From: an uncultured Rickettsiales bacterium
GTDB lineage: Bacteria > Pseudomonadota > Alphaproteobacteria > Rickettsiales > Deianiraeaceae
Length of the DNA stretch: 34,239 bases
Direction: 5' to 3'
NCBI GenBank assembly: GCA_905480015.1
Contig: CAJQOT010000095.1
Location: forward strand, 1 to 34,239
This document shows positions 14,863 through 24,485 of this stretch, one piece after another. The notes below the pieces were generated by a model. That model saw nothing but the letters and a program-made list of their open reading frames with translations, was not told the origin of the DNA and ran no database searches. Each line of letters starts with the position of its first letter. The first letter of the stretch is position 1. The position numbers and the translations under genes were made by a program.

Positions 14863-16056
14863 ATGAATATTACATTATTTAATACACTGTCCAATAAAGA
14901 AGAAGAAATAATCCCAACACAAGAAGGTAAAATTTCTATGTATGTTTGCGGTCCTACAGTATACGACACGCCACACATAGGCAATGCCCGTTCAAATATT
15001 TTTTACGATTTACTATTTCGCATTTTCCGTTCTATTTATAAAGAAGTTGTATATGTTCGCAATATTACCGACGTTGATGATAAAATTATTAAGCGTGCAA
15101 ACGAAGAAGGAATAAAATGCGAAGACTTGACAAAGAAAACGATCCAACATTTTCATGAAGATTTAATCAAAATGAATTGCATTCCTCCTACACATGAGCC
15201 GCACGCAACGCAGTTTATTCCACAAATGGTTAAAATGATACAAAAACTTGTTCATAATGGATACGCATACGAAGCACATGGAGACTACTTCTTTTCTGTT
15301 AAAAAATTTAAAGAATACGGTGCTCTTTCTAAAAAAAAATTAGAAGACTTAATTGTCGGAAGTAGAGTTAATATCAAAAGCTATAAACACGCACCAGAAG
15401 ATTTCGCATTATGGAAGTCTATTCCTAAGGAAGAATATGGCTTTGAAACTGCACTCGGTTATGGACGCCCAGGCTGGCATATTGAATGTTCTACTATGTC
15501 AACACACATTTTAGGTGGCAACTTTGAAATACACGGCGGAGGAATAGACTTACAATTTCCCCATCACGAAAATGAAATTGCACAAAGTTGCTGTGCAAAT
15601 ATAGGGTCTTCTTATGCTAAATACTGGGTTCACAATGGCTTTTTAAAGGTAAATGGTGAAAAAATGAGTAAGTCTCTTGGAAATTTTTTAACTATTGACG
15701 ATGTAACTCAAACCTCTAGCTCATCGTCATTAAGGTTGTGCCTACTAGCAACTCATTACCGTAAACCTTTAGACTTCAACGATCATTCACTGAAAACCGC
15801 AGAAGCTAACATAAAAAAATTTAATAAAGCTCTAACACAAAACGAAGGTCTTTTTAAAAGAACAAATAATATTAAAATCACCGATATACCACTCAATGCA
15901 AAAGAAGCTCTACTTTCAAATATTAATATTTCAAAATATCTTGCAATTATGCACGCATTACCAAAAGACATTCAAAACACGAATGATGCCCCAAATAAAC
16001 AAAAGCTTGCACAAGAATTTTGGAATATGGGAGCATTAATTGGAATTTTTATATAG
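14863..16056 (+). CDS. cysS: Cysteinyl-tRNA synthetase, shortened
   Basis: Class I synthetase charging tRNA-Cys. HIGN at 38-41, KMSKS at 267-271. Zinc/cysteine site residues are visible: Cys29 (YVCGPTVYD), Cys209 (GWHIECS) and His234 (PHHENE). The catalytic core is complete, but total length is 397 aa against about 460 in the family. The reduction falls in the C-terminal anticodon-binding region, which ends after IGIFI. Reduced versions occur in small genomes, so this may still be functional; the frame is intact. The next gene starts 4 nt after the stop. Confidence 0.93.
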   Translation: MNITLFNTLSNKEEEIIPTQEGKISMYVCGPTVYDTPHIGNARSNIFYDLLFRIFRSIYKEVVYVRNITDVDDKIIKRANEEGIKCEDLTKKTIQHFHEDLIKMNCIPPTHEPHATQFIPQMVKMIQKLVHNGYAYEAHGDYFFSVKKFKEYGALSKKKLEDLIVGSRVNIKSYKHAPEDFALWKSIPKEEYGFETALGYGRPGWHIECSTMSTHILGGNFEIHGGGIDLQFPHHENEIAQSCCANIGSSYAKYWVHNGFLKVNGEKMSKSLGNFLTIDDVTQTSSSSSLRLCLLATHYRKPLDFNDHSLKTAEANIKKFNKALTQNEGLFKRTNNIKITDIPLNAKEALLSNINISKYLAIMHALPKDIQNTNDAPNKQKLAQEFWNMGALIGIFI

Positions 16057-16060
16057 AGCG

Positions 16061-16768
16061 ATGTCTAATATTATTGAAATAAATAGCCTTATAAAAGCAT
16101 TTGATAACAAAACCATTATTAATGATATCAGCTTTTGCGTACCAAAAAATGGTCTTTTTGGCATTATTGGATTAAACGGTGCTGGGAAAACGACAACAAT
16201 CAAGTGCATGCTAAACCTTATACCTGAATATAGTGGAGATATACTAATTAACGGTAAAAATGCCAAACATGCATCGTCACGCAAAATTGTATCTTATCTT
16301 CCGGAAAGATTTTCTCCAAATGTTAACATTACAGGTTATGAATACATAAAAACCTACTGTGAAATATATAGCACGAAATTTAATAAAAAACAAACGGACT
16401 ATTTTGCTGACGAACTTTCTCTTTTACCATTCTTAACGCAAAAAATTGGAAAGTGCTCAAAAGGTACTGTGCAAAAAATTGGAATTTTAGCGTGCCTCCT
16501 TTCTGAAACGCCTATTATTGTTATGGACGAGCCAACATCTGGACTTGATGTCATTGCACGAAGGAAGCTCAAAGCAACACTGATAAAAGCAGGTGCAAAC
16601 AAAACAATACTATTCACTTCACACATAATGCAAGATGTTGCAGACCTTGCAAACAATATTGTTGTAATGGCACATTCGCAGGTAATATTTGAAGGAAATC
16701 CACAAGGCTTTAAAGACAAATACCTTACTCAAAACTTCGAGGAAGCATTTATTGCATCGTTAAGTTAG
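16061..16768 (+). CDS. ABC-2 type transporter ATP-binding protein
   Basis: 235 aa from the ATG at 16061, 4 nt after the cysS stop. Walker A GLNGAGKTT at 37-45, signature CSKGT at 132-136 (degenerate from LSGGQ but like the YSKGM form of ABC-2 exporters), Walker B IIVMDEPTSGLD with Asp156 and Glu157, and switch His188 in FTSHIM. It should pair with a multi-spanning permease for lipid, polysaccharide or drug export, but none is adjacent; clpP follows. The permease gene may be elsewhere or lost. Confidence 0.85.
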   Translation: MSNIIEINSLIKAFDNKTIINDISFCVPKNGLFGIIGLNGAGKTTTIKCMLNLIPEYSGDILINGKNAKHASSRKIVSYLPERFSPNVNITGYEYIKTYCEIYSTKFNKKQTDYFADELSLLPFLTQKIGKCSKGTVQKIGILACLLSETPIIVMDEPTSGLDVIARRKLKATLIKAGANKTILFTSHIMQDVADLANNIVVMAHSQVIFEGNPQGFKDKYLTQNFEEAFIASLS

Positions 16769-17052
16769 CTTATACATTTTTTAAAATTCACAATATACCT
16801 CGTTGACATTCCATATTTTTATGCAATTTCTGGTGAATATTTATTTATAAATACCAAGAATGAACACGCAAAATGATGGTAATACTATTAAATAGTACAA
16901 GGTTAAATAGGCACCTCAATTAAATATGCCAATGATAGTGTGAATATTTTATGATATAAATATAGTGCATTAAAAAATTTACTTGCTTTTTACAATTATA
17001 GCAGTCAATTCTATTGAAGAAGTTTTTATTTATTATGGAGGGCAATACCACA

Positions 17053-17649
17053 ATGAACCTTATACCAATGGTTGTAGAGCAAACAGCAAAGGGGGAAAGA
17101 TCTTTTGATATATTCTCACGCCTATTAAGGGAAAGAATTATTTTTGTAACTGGTCAAGTTGAGGATGGTATGGCATCGTTAATTTGTGCACAACTATTAT
17201 TTTTAGAATCTGAAGACCCCACAAAAGACATTCATCTATATATTAACTCCCCTGGTGGAGTTGTTACCTCTGGTCTTTCAATTTACGATACAATGCAATT
17301 TATTAAACCAGATGTCTCTACTATTTGTATGGGGCAAGCTTGCTCAATGGGTTCTTTGCTTTTAACGGCAGGAACAGCCGGCAAAAGGTGTTGCCTTCCC
17401 AATGCAAGAATTATGATACACCAACCTTCTGGAGGGTCGCGAGGTCAAGCAACAGACATTGAAATTCACACAAGAGAAATTCTTAACATTAAAAAACGCT
17501 TGAATAATATTTATGTAAAACATACAGGGCAAAAGCTTTCTACTGTTCAACGCAGTATGGAGAGGGATAATTTCATGAGCCCAGAAGATGCTAAAAAATT
17601 TGGCATTGTTGATAAAATAATAGAATCAAGAACAGCAATTCAAAAATAA
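17053..17649 (+). CDS. clpP: ClpP, ATP-dependent protease proteolytic subunit
   Basis: Serine protease that forms the double-heptamer chamber of ClpXP. 198 aa from the ATG at 17053, matching the family start MxLxPMVVEQT. GGAGGG at 17037-17042, 10 nt upstream, is one of the few strong SD sequences in the window and decides this start over the TTG at 17014 or the ATG at 17035. The catalytic triad is Ser98 (ACSMGS), His123 (MIHQP) and Asp172 (RDNFM). Followed by clpX after 4 nt. Confidence 0.96.
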   Translation: MNLIPMVVEQTAKGERSFDIFSRLLRERIIFVTGQVEDGMASLICAQLLFLESEDPTKDIHLYINSPGGVVTSGLSIYDTMQFIKPDVSTICMGQACSMGSLLLTAGTAGKRCCLPNARIMIHQPSGGSRGQATDIEIHTREILNIKKRLNNIYVKHTGQKLSTVQRSMERDNFMSPEDAKKFGIVDKIIESRTAIQK

Positions 17650-17653
17650 CTGT

Positions 17654-18979
17654 ATGTCTGAAGAAAAGAAAAATAATCTCCTTTATTGCTCATTTTGTGG
17701 TAAAAGTCAACATGAAGTAAAAAAACTTATTGCAGGCCCAAATGTGTTTATTTGTAATGAATGTGTAGAATTATGTGAAGGCATTACATCTGATATGAAA
17801 AACAGCAATGAAGTATCATCGTCTGACACCATACCTATACCTGTGGATATTCACAAGATTTTAGATCAATATATTATTGGACACAATCAGGCTAAAAAAG
17901 TACTTGCAGTGGCAGTTTACAACCATTACAAAAGAATACGTAACATTGTTTCTACAACAGGTATAAGCATACAGAAATCAAATATCCTTCTGCTTGGCCC
18001 AACTGGAACTGGTAAAACACTTTTTGCGCAAACGCTTGCAAATCTTTTACAGGTTCCATTTGCTATTGTAGACGCAACAACCTTAACAGAAGCTGGGTAT
18101 GTTGGTGAAGATGTAGAAAACATAGTGCTTCGCCTTCTACAAAACGCTAATTATGATGTGGAAAAAGCACAACAAGGTATTATTTATATTGATGAAATTG
18201 ATAAAATTTCGCGTAAATCTGACTCAGCATCCATTACAAGAGATGTATCCGGCGAAGGAGTTCAACAAGCTTTGTTAAAAATTATTGAAGGCACCATTGC
18301 GTCAGTACCACCACAAGGCGGAAGAAAGCATCCTCAACAAGAATATATTAAAGTTGACACCACAAATATACTCTTTATTTGCGGAGGTGCTTTTTCAGGT
18401 ATAGAGAAAATTATAGAAAGAAGGGTAAATCAGGGTGGTCTTGGGTTTGGCTCGGAGATTAAAGATCAAATTGAAAATAAAAATGCTTTATACACTAGTG
18501 CAACCGTAGAAGATGTTATATCTTATGGTTTAATACCAGAATTTGTTGGAAGATTGCAAGTTCTTGCAACATTAGGTGAGTTATCAGAAGAAGAAATGAT
18601 TAAAATTCTTCACGAACCAAAAAATGCTATTATCAAACAATATACCAAACTTTTTGAGCTTGATAATGCAAACCTTGTATTTACAGATGAAGCGGTTGCT
18701 GAAATTGCTAAACAGGCATTGCGTTGTAAAACAGGTGCTCGTGGCTTGCGTGCAATACTTGAGGGCATTTTGTTAGATACCATGTACTCTATACCTGACA
18801 CTAAAAATGAAGTTCGTACTGTTACAATTGATAAATCTGTTATTATCAATAAATCAAAGCCACACATAAAGGTTGAAAAAGCAAAAAGAGATCCCAACAA
18901 GCCTGTGTCTGCAAAGTCCTCATCCGCAAAATCTAAAAATGCTATAAGCGGCGAGAAGTCTAAAGATGTTGCAGAATAA
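17654..18979 (+). CDS. clpX: ClpX, ATP-dependent unfoldase
   Basis: AAA+ unfoldase that feeds substrates to ClpP. N-terminal zinc-binding domain with Cys12, Cys15, Cys34 and Cys37. Walker A GPTGTGKT at 115-122 and Walker [10 protein letters not shown] near 176-184. GRLQV near residue 298 and the C-terminal arginine region TGARGLRAI are present. 441 aa against about 424 usual; the extra part is a Ser/Lys-rich tail (about 405-441) of low complexity. Operon with clpP. Confidence 0.97.
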   Translation: MSEEKKNNLLYCSFCGKSQHEVKKLIAGPNVFICNECVELCEGITSDMKNSNEVSSSDTIPIPVDIHKILDQYIIGHNQAKKVLAVAVYNHYKRIRNIVSTTGISIQKSNILLLGPTGTGKTLFAQTLANLLQVPFAIVDATTLTEAGYVGEDVENIVLRLLQNANYDVEKAQQGIIYIDEIDKISRKSDSASITRDVSGEGVQQALLKIIEGTIASVPPQGGRKHPQQEYIKVDTTNILFICGGAFSGIEKIIERRVNQGGLGFGSEIKDQIENKNALYTSATVEDVISYGLIPEFVGRLQVLATLGELSEEEMIKILHEPKNAIIKQYTKLFELDNANLVFTDEAVAEIAKQALRCKTGARGLRAILEGILLDTMYSIPDTKNEVRTVTIDKSVIINKSKPHIKVEKAKRDPNKPVSAKSSSAKSKNAISGEKSKDVAE

Positions 18980-19032
18980 ATCTTGACAATGAACCTTTTG
19001 CTGTTTTTATAAAAAATGTTTCTTGCTAATTT

Positions 19033-20496
19033 ATGATAATTAAAGGGAATACCTCCCAGTGGAAAGTTACCATAGGTATCGAGGTTCACGCACAAATAAA
19101 CACTAAAACAAAGCTTTTTTCTTCTAGTGCAACAACACATAATGCATTGCCAAATACACAAACTTCTTTATTTGATATAGCAACACCTGGTATGCTTCCA
19201 GTGTTAAATTTTGAAGCAGTAAAGAAAACAATTGCAACGGGCTTGGCAATTAATGGAAATATTCAAAAACACTCATGTTTTGACCGCAAACATTATTTTT
19301 ATCCAGATCTCCCACAAGGATACCAAATTACACAACTTTATCACCCCATTGTTGAAGGTGGAAGCCTTGAGATACTTGATGAAAAACAACAACAAAAGAT
19401 AATTCGCATAAACAGAATTCATATTGAGCAAGATGCAGGCAAGTTAATTCATGACATTCACCCCAATCAGTCATGTGTTGACCTAAATCGTGCTGGCATT
19501 CCTTTGATGGAAATTGTCTCAGAACCTGATATGACTTCACCACACGAAGCTTGTGAATATATCAAAATTCTCCGTGCGTTACTCCGTGCAATTGATACAA
19601 GCGACGCCGATATGGATAAAGGAAACTTCCGTTGTGATGTTAATATTTCTGTCAATAAAATTGACTCAGACCAACTTGGCACAAGGTGTGAAATTAAAAA
19701 TTTAAATTCAATTAAATCAATTGCAAAAGCAATAGAATATGAATCAAGGCGTCAAGTTGAGCTTATTGAAGGTGGAGAAAAAGTTATTATGCAAACTAGA
19801 CTATTCGACCCATCAACAGAGTCAACAAAGAAAATGCGCAACAAGGAGGAGGAAGATGACTACCGATACTTCCCAGATCCAGACCTTATGCCAATTATTC
19901 TTAATGATGAACTTTTAGAAGAAATTAAAGCAACACTTCCTGAACTTCCACAAAAAAAGTGTGCAAGATATCAAAAAGACTACAATCTCTCTAATTACGA
20001 TGCATCAGTTTTGATTTCAGAAAAACCAATTGATGATTTTTTCAACGCAGGAGTCACACACTCAAAAGATACAAAAAACTTTGTAAATTTACTTCTAAGT
20101 GAACTCCTTGGTAGGCTCAACAAAATAGAAACACCATTACAAGAATGTAAAATTTCAGGTTTACAACTCGCAGAGCTTTCCAATTGCATTTGTGACGGTA
20201 TTATTTCTGGAAAAATTGCCAAAGATGTAATGGATATCATGCTTCAAAATGGCACATCAGCGATTCAAATTATAGAAGAAAAAGGCTTCAAGCAAGTAAG
20301 CGATGATAATGCCATTAGAAAGTTTATAATAAATATATTAAATACCAATCCACAGCAAGTTGAACAATACAAACAAGGCAAAGAAAAAATTCTAGGCTTC
20401 TTTGTCGGGCAAATTATGAAAGAAACCAAAGGTCAAGCGAACCCAGAAGTTGTGAATAAGGTTTTGTTTGAAGAAATACAGAAGTATATTAATTAA
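19033..20496 (+). CDS. gatB: Aspartyl/glutamyl-tRNA amidotransferase subunit B
   Basis: GatB of the GatCAB complex, which converts misacylated Glu-tRNA-Gln (and Asp-tRNA-Asn) to the correct forms using ammonia from GatA. 487 aa, normal. The family signatures are IGIEVHAQ near the N-terminus, YFYPDLPQGYQI, LNRAGIPLMEIVSEPD, DMDKGNFRCDVNIS and DYRYFPDPDL. The C-terminal YqeY-like helical domain ends with GQIMKETKGQANP. gatA and gatC are not in the window; gatB alone is common in Rickettsiales. No SD seen. Confidence 0.97.
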   Translation: MIIKGNTSQWKVTIGIEVHAQINTKTKLFSSSATTHNALPNTQTSLFDIATPGMLPVLNFEAVKKTIATGLAINGNIQKHSCFDRKHYFYPDLPQGYQITQLYHPIVEGGSLEILDEKQQQKIIRINRIHIEQDAGKLIHDIHPNQSCVDLNRAGIPLMEIVSEPDMTSPHEACEYIKILRALLRAIDTSDADMDKGNFRCDVNISVNKIDSDQLGTRCEIKNLNSIKSIAKAIEYESRRQVELIEGGEKVIMQTRLFDPSTESTKKMRNKEEEDDYRYFPDPDLMPIILNDELLEEIKATLPELPQKKCARYQKDYNLSNYDASVLISEKPIDDFFNAGVTHSKDTKNFVNLLLSELLGRLNKIETPLQECKISGLQLAELSNCICDGIISGKIAKDVMDIMLQNGTSAIQIIEEKGFKQVSDDNAIRKFIINILNTNPQQVEQYKQGKEKILGFFVGQIMKETKGQANPEVVNKVLFEEIQKYIN

Positions 20497-20507
20497 GTTT
20501 CACACTT

Positions 20508-21044
20508 ATGTTTAAATTATTCTTGGCATTAATTTTTCTACAGGACTTTTCATTTGCAGAGGAACCAAATCTTGATAAACATATTGTTGGGAAGGCACAA
20601 AAATGGACCGTATTACGAGCAAATCCAAACAATAAAAATATATGCTATGCAATATTATATGTGGACACACGACAGGGCAATCAAAAAGTGAAGGCAGAAA
20701 AACCTTATATTATGGTGCATTATTTTTCACGCAATAAAATGCGTTTTAGTGTATACTTTGGTTATGATTTAATTCAAAAACGCCCAGTGCATATGAGCAT
20801 AGATTCCACACAGTACAAACTTAATCCATTAAAGTCTTATGCAATTGCAAAATCTATAACACATGAAAACATTATTATTGATGCCCTCACAGGTAGTAAG
20901 AAATTACTCATTCGTGGTGAGGGAAAAAATTATTCATACTCCGTCGATCAATATATAACCACAGGTTTTGAGGACGCACTAAAAATTATGGTTAATAAAT
21001 GTAGCTTTAACAACAACAATAGCTCTTTTAAGAAAATTCCATAA
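20508..21044 (+). CDS. Invasion-associated locus B (IalB)-like secreted protein
   Basis: 178 aa. Signal peptide about 1-17 (cut after SFA). The mature part fits the IalB family: a W-T-V strand followed by a Cys (NICYAI), an HYFSRNKMRFSVYFGY strand pair, a (V)HMSID / YKL segment, HENIIIDALTGSKKLLIRGEG, and a Gf-x-A...C ending (TGFEDALKIMVNKC). IalB was named from Bartonella invasion but the family is widespread in alphaproteobacteria, so a virulence role cannot be assumed. It starts 11 nt after the gatB stop and is probably co-transcribed with it. Confidence 0.72.
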   Translation: MFKLFLALIFLQDFSFAEEPNLDKHIVGKAQKWTVLRANPNNKNICYAILYVDTRQGNQKVKAEKPYIMVHYFSRNKMRFSVYFGYDLIQKRPVHMSIDSTQYKLNPLKSYAIAKSITHENIIIDALTGSKKLLIRGEGKNYSYSVDQYITTGFEDALKIMVNKCSFNNNNSSFKKIP

Positions 21045-21069
21045 ATATATAAAATACATTAGTAGCATT

Positions 21070-21762
21070 TTATACAAGACCAAGGCGTTTTGCTATTACA
21101 CGATACCCTTCCACAATGCTGCCTTTACCTTCTCGAAAAAGATCTTTATCTAAACTTTCAGAAGTCTTAATATCCCAAAGACGACAAGAATCCGGAGATA
21201 TTTCATCTGCAAGAATAATATCGCCATCTTTTCTTCCAAATTCAACTTTAAAATCCACCAGTACAATGCCTATCTTCGAAAACTCATCTTGCAATATAGA
21301 ATTAATTTTTAATGCCTGTGCTTTTAAATAAGCAATGTCATCGTACGATGCAATATTTAATTCAACAATATGCCCTTCTGGAATGAGCGGATCGCCAAGG
21401 TTATCATCTTTTAGTGAAAATTCTACCAGTGGTTTTGTTAAATTTAAACCACGCGTAACACCAAATTTTTTACAAAAACTGCCAGCTGAAATATTCCTCA
21501 CAATCACTTCAAGTGGAATAATTTCAACAAATTTTACACGCTGATGGCGATCATCAATTTTATTAATAAAGTGCGTTTTTACACCAGAGTATTCAATTTT
21601 GTTCATAAAATATGCAGAAATTGCATTATTTAATATACCCTTACCATCGCTTATTGCAAATTTTTGATTATTAAACGCAGTGGTGTCATCTTTAAAGTGC
21701 TGAATGATATCGCCATTTTCTTCAAATAAAATTTTCGCCTTGCCTTCGTAAATTTGTTTCAT
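21070..21762 (-). CDS. purC: SAICAR synthetase
   Basis: Purine biosynthesis step joining aspartate to CAIR with ATP. 230 aa, the normal bacterial PurC length. Motifs: YEGKAK near the start, SDGKG, IPLEVIVRN, GSFCKKFG, VDFKVEFG, and DEISPDSCRLWD. The ATG overlaps the stop of the RNase D-like gene by 4 nt. Co-directional with lpdA and the RNase D-like gene. Its presence points to retained purine synthesis, since most obligately intracellular Rickettsia lack it. Confidence 0.95.
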   Translation of the reverse strand: MKQIYEGKAKILFEENGDIIQHFKDDTTAFNNQKFAISDGKGILNNAISAYFMNKIEYSGVKTHFINKIDDRHQRVKFVEIIPLEVIVRNISAGSFCKKFGVTRGLNLTKPLVEFSLKDDNLGDPLIPEGHIVELNIASYDDIAYLKAQALKINSILQDEFSKIGIVLVDFKVEFGRKDGDIILADEISPDSCRLWDIKTSESLDKDLFREGKGSIVEGYRVIAKRLGLV

Positions 21763-22853
21763 TTGTTAGTAACACTAAGTTGCATATTTTTAACCTCAAC
21801 AATAGATTTATTTTCAATAAATGCAACTGCATAGTTACCAAATACCTCTTTTTTCCAACCATTTAAAAAGTCCACATTTAAATTACCATTTAAAAATGCA
21901 ATAATATCATGCTTTGATGCAACCATGCTTTTATCAATTCCATGTTGCGTACTGCACAAAGATAGTATTGCATCAATGGCGATTTCCATCGGGCGATTTC
22001 TCTTTATAGAGGACTCCGTTTTAGAAAAGATTGCAAGAATTTTTCTAATTATTGCACTGTGTACTATTTTTTTATTAAAACCTGAAATACGAGATATGTC
22101 CTCAAATACTTTGGGTGCCTTTAAAACAAATACCTCCAACGTTTGCAATGTTGCGATGTTAGAGATAGGTATACTCATATAATTAGCAGAAGATTGCAAA
22201 ACCTTTAACACATCTTGCATTCTTTCTTTTCCATCTGTATCAAGCACTTGATATAGGGATGAAATACGATCCAATTCCACCAAAGGAGCGTTATACAATT
22301 GCAACCTTTGAAAACGCTCAGCAATAATACTTTCATATATTGATCGCTTATTTATGCTATCAAGGTCTTGAATGATAACATCCCACGCAGATGATATTGC
22401 CATGCCTTTAATTAACAAAGACTTTACATAAGAAATATTAATATCACCTGGAACATCAATTGCGTTCAATTTAAAGTATCCAATGTTATCATAAGATGTA
22501 TCGTGATTAATTAAACTTTTAGCAATATTTACATCATGGATATTATTTTTTTGCAATGGAAGGTGATACAAAATAGATGCTAAATCACGGTCAATATTTA
22601 TAAAAAATTGTAAATTTGCAAAAAATCTTTCAAAAGCAAATGACTTTGCATTCTTCACTTCAATTAAGAATCCCCGCCCAAGTGCATGTAGAAATAAAAG
22701 AGGAGTTCCATTTCGAAAATTGATAATTGCAAGGTGCAATATCGCGTTAGAAGACTGTGCAATTTGCAAAAAAGATAATAGACTTGTGTCTGTAGAATCC
22801 TTTAAAAATATTAAATCAAGGGTTTGCTGATCAACCTGTTGTACCTCCTCCAT
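21759..22853 (-). CDS. RNase D-family protein with degraded exonuclease site
   Basis: 364 aa. The C-terminal half matches the long RNase D form: a HRDC-like helix bundle (about 200-280; LQVLDTDGKER is followed by LKVLQSSANYMSIPISNI), then a final segment LNGWKKEVFGN near 330-340 as in alphaproteobacterial RNase D (HGWRREVFGE). The N-terminal DEDD domain is eroded. RDL (Asp90) and HDV (Asp107) occupy expected positions, and AWDV (Asp158) replaces the YxxxDV of motif III, while the DTE of motif I is absent. The protein is probably inactive or has a different function. The frame is intact. Confidence 0.75.
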   Translation of the reverse strand: MEEVQQVDQQTLDLIFLKDSTDTSLLSFLQIAQSSNAILHLAIINFRNGTPLLFLHALGRGFLIEVKNAKSFAFERFFANLQFFINIDRDLASILYHLPLQKNNIHDVNIAKSLINHDTSYDNIGYFKLNAIDVPGDINISYVKSLLIKGMAISSAWDVIIQDLDSINKRSIYESIIAERFQRLQLYNAPLVELDRISSLYQVLDTDGKERMQDVLKVLQSSANYMSIPISNIATLQTLEVFVLKAPKVFEDISRISGFNKKIVHSAIIRKILAIFSKTESSIKRNRPMEIAIDAILSLCSTQHGIDKSMVASKHDIIAFLNGNLNVDFLNGWKKEVFGNYAVAFIENKSIVEVKNMQLSVTNK

Positions 22854-22871
22854 AAATTAAAATAATAATTT

Positions 22872-24272
22872 CTACATATGCAAACACTTACCAAACGCAT
22901 CAAGAACCGCCTCGTGCATCATTTCACTCATTGTTGGGTGAGGGAAAATTGTTTGCATAAAATCTTTTTCAACAAGCTCTGATTGTTTTCCAACCAAGTA
23001 TGTTGAAATCATTTCTGTCACATCGGCACCAATCATATGAACACCTAGTAATTCACCAGTCTTTTCTTCGAAAATTGTCTTTACAAGACCTACGCTTTCA
23101 CCGCTTGCAATTGCCTTACCATTTCCAATGGCTTGAAATCTTCCAACTTTAATTTGGAGATTTTTCTCCTTCGCTTGTGTTTCTGTCAATCCAACGGAAG
23201 CAATTTGTGGGCGTGTATATGTGCAACCAGGAATATTTGCACGATTCAAAGGGTGAACATCTTTTTTATTAAACTTACCCTCTTGAGATGCAATAAATTC
23301 TGCAACAATCACACCTTCATGGGACGCCTTGTGGGCAAGCCATGGCCCTTGTGTAACATCGCCAATTGCATAGATTCCTTCAATATTTGTTTGGAGATAT
23401 TCATTTACATTAATACATCCCCTGTCATCTTTTTTAATTTTAACCTCTTCAAGACCAATATTTTCAACATTTGGCACTACACCAACTGCCATAATAACTT
23501 TTTCAAATTCTTCACTTTTGCCATTAAAATGCACAGTGACATTCTTCTTTTTCTCAAACTTTTCTAACTTTGTATTGGTATGAATTTTCATACCTTGTGA
23601 TTCAAATTCTTTTTTGGCAATTTTAGAAATTTCCTCGTCCTCTACGGGTAAAATGCGTGGTAATGCTTCAAGTATTGTAACTTGTGAGCCCATATTTTGG
23701 AAAAAAGATGCAAATTCAACACCAATCGCACCCGAACCTACAACGCAAATTGATTTCGGCAAGGTTTTTTGCACCATTGCTTCACGGTATGTTAGAATTT
23801 GTTTGCCATCTGGTTCAAAATTTTGAAGGACTCTAGCCCTTGCACCAGTCGCGATAATAGTATGCTTTGCAGAAATATCCTCAATTTTTTTACCATCTTT
23901 TGAAATTTCTACTACTCCTTTTGAAATGACCCTACCATATCCATTTATCACGTTGACTTTATTTTTCTTCATTAGCCCAGAAATTCCCCCAGAAAGTTGA
24001 CTCGCAATTTTACGAGAACGCTCCACAACTTTTGTAAAATCAAAAGAAATATCTTTTGCAGAAAAACCAAATTCATCTAGATGTTTAAGCTTATAGTTAA
24101 GCTCGCTCGCTTTCAATAGTGCTTTTGTTGGAATACAGCCCCAGTTTAAACAAATTCCACCAAGGTGTTTGTCTTCCACAATGGCAACTTTTAAACCAAG
24201 TTGAGACAACCTTATTGCCGCAACATACCCACCTGGCCCAGCACCAACAACCACCACATCATAATTCTTCAT
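22872..24272 (-). CDS. lpdA: Dihydrolipoamide dehydrogenase
   Basis: FAD-dependent E3 subunit of 2-oxoacid dehydrogenase complexes. 466 aa from the ATG at 24272; a start at 24299 would add nine residues that the family lacks. FAD-binding VGAGPGG at 9-15; redox disulfide Cys41/Cys46 in CLNWGCIPTK; NAD-binding VVGSGAIGVEF; the second FAD motif YAIGDVT; and the catalytic His-Glu in HPTMSE near the C-terminus. It starts 213 nt from the divergent F-box gene and heads a lpdA - RNase D-like - purC operon. Confidence 0.96.
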   Translation of the reverse strand: MKNYDVVVVGAGPGGYVAAIRLSQLGLKVAIVEDKHLGGICLNWGCIPTKALLKASELNYKLKHLDEFGFSAKDISFDFTKVVERSRKIASQLSGGISGLMKKNKVNVINGYGRVISKGVVEISKDGKKIEDISAKHTIIATGARARVLQNFEPDGKQILTYREAMVQKTLPKSICVVGSGAIGVEFASFFQNMGSQVTILEALPRILPVEDEEISKIAKKEFESQGMKIHTNTKLEKFEKKKNVTVHFNGKSEEFEKVIMAVGVVPNVENIGLEEVKIKKDDRGCINVNEYLQTNIEGIYAIGDVTQGPWLAHKASHEGVIVAEFIASQEGKFNKKDVHPLNRANIPGCTYTRPQIASVGLTETQAKEKNLQIKVGRFQAIGNGKAIASGESVGLVKTIFEEKTGELLGVHMIGADVTEMISTYLVGKQSELVEKDFMQTIFPHPTMSEMMHEAVLDAFGKCLHM

Positions 24273-24433
24273 TATTGCTACACAATATAGTTCTATCATA
24301 AGTAGATAATAGAAAAATATATTTTACAAGCTTTTTGTTTTAGTTGTGGTAATTATGTAACTATAACACATATACCTCGTTATTTTATTTAAACATTAAG
24401 AGATTCCCCCCTTGCAAAATACATAATATAAAT

Positions 24434-24462
24434 TTGACAAACCACTCAATTTAGTGTATTAT
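24434..24462 (+). promoter_or_regulatory. Strong sigma-70-type promoter of the F-box gene
   Basis: TTGACA (24434-24439), exactly 17-nt spacer, TATTAT (24457-24462). This is the best promoter match in the window. Expected transcription start is near 24469, leaving about 17 nt before the ATG at 24486, with no SD in that leader. Confidence 0.7.
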
Positions 24463-24485
24463 ATATATAACTTATCAATCATATT

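Noticed and set aside
16803-16830. TTGACA in the 16769-17052 gap as a clpP promoter
   Set aside because: There is no usable -10 at 16-18 nt, and it is over 200 nt from the clpP start. A heat-shock promoter was also not found.
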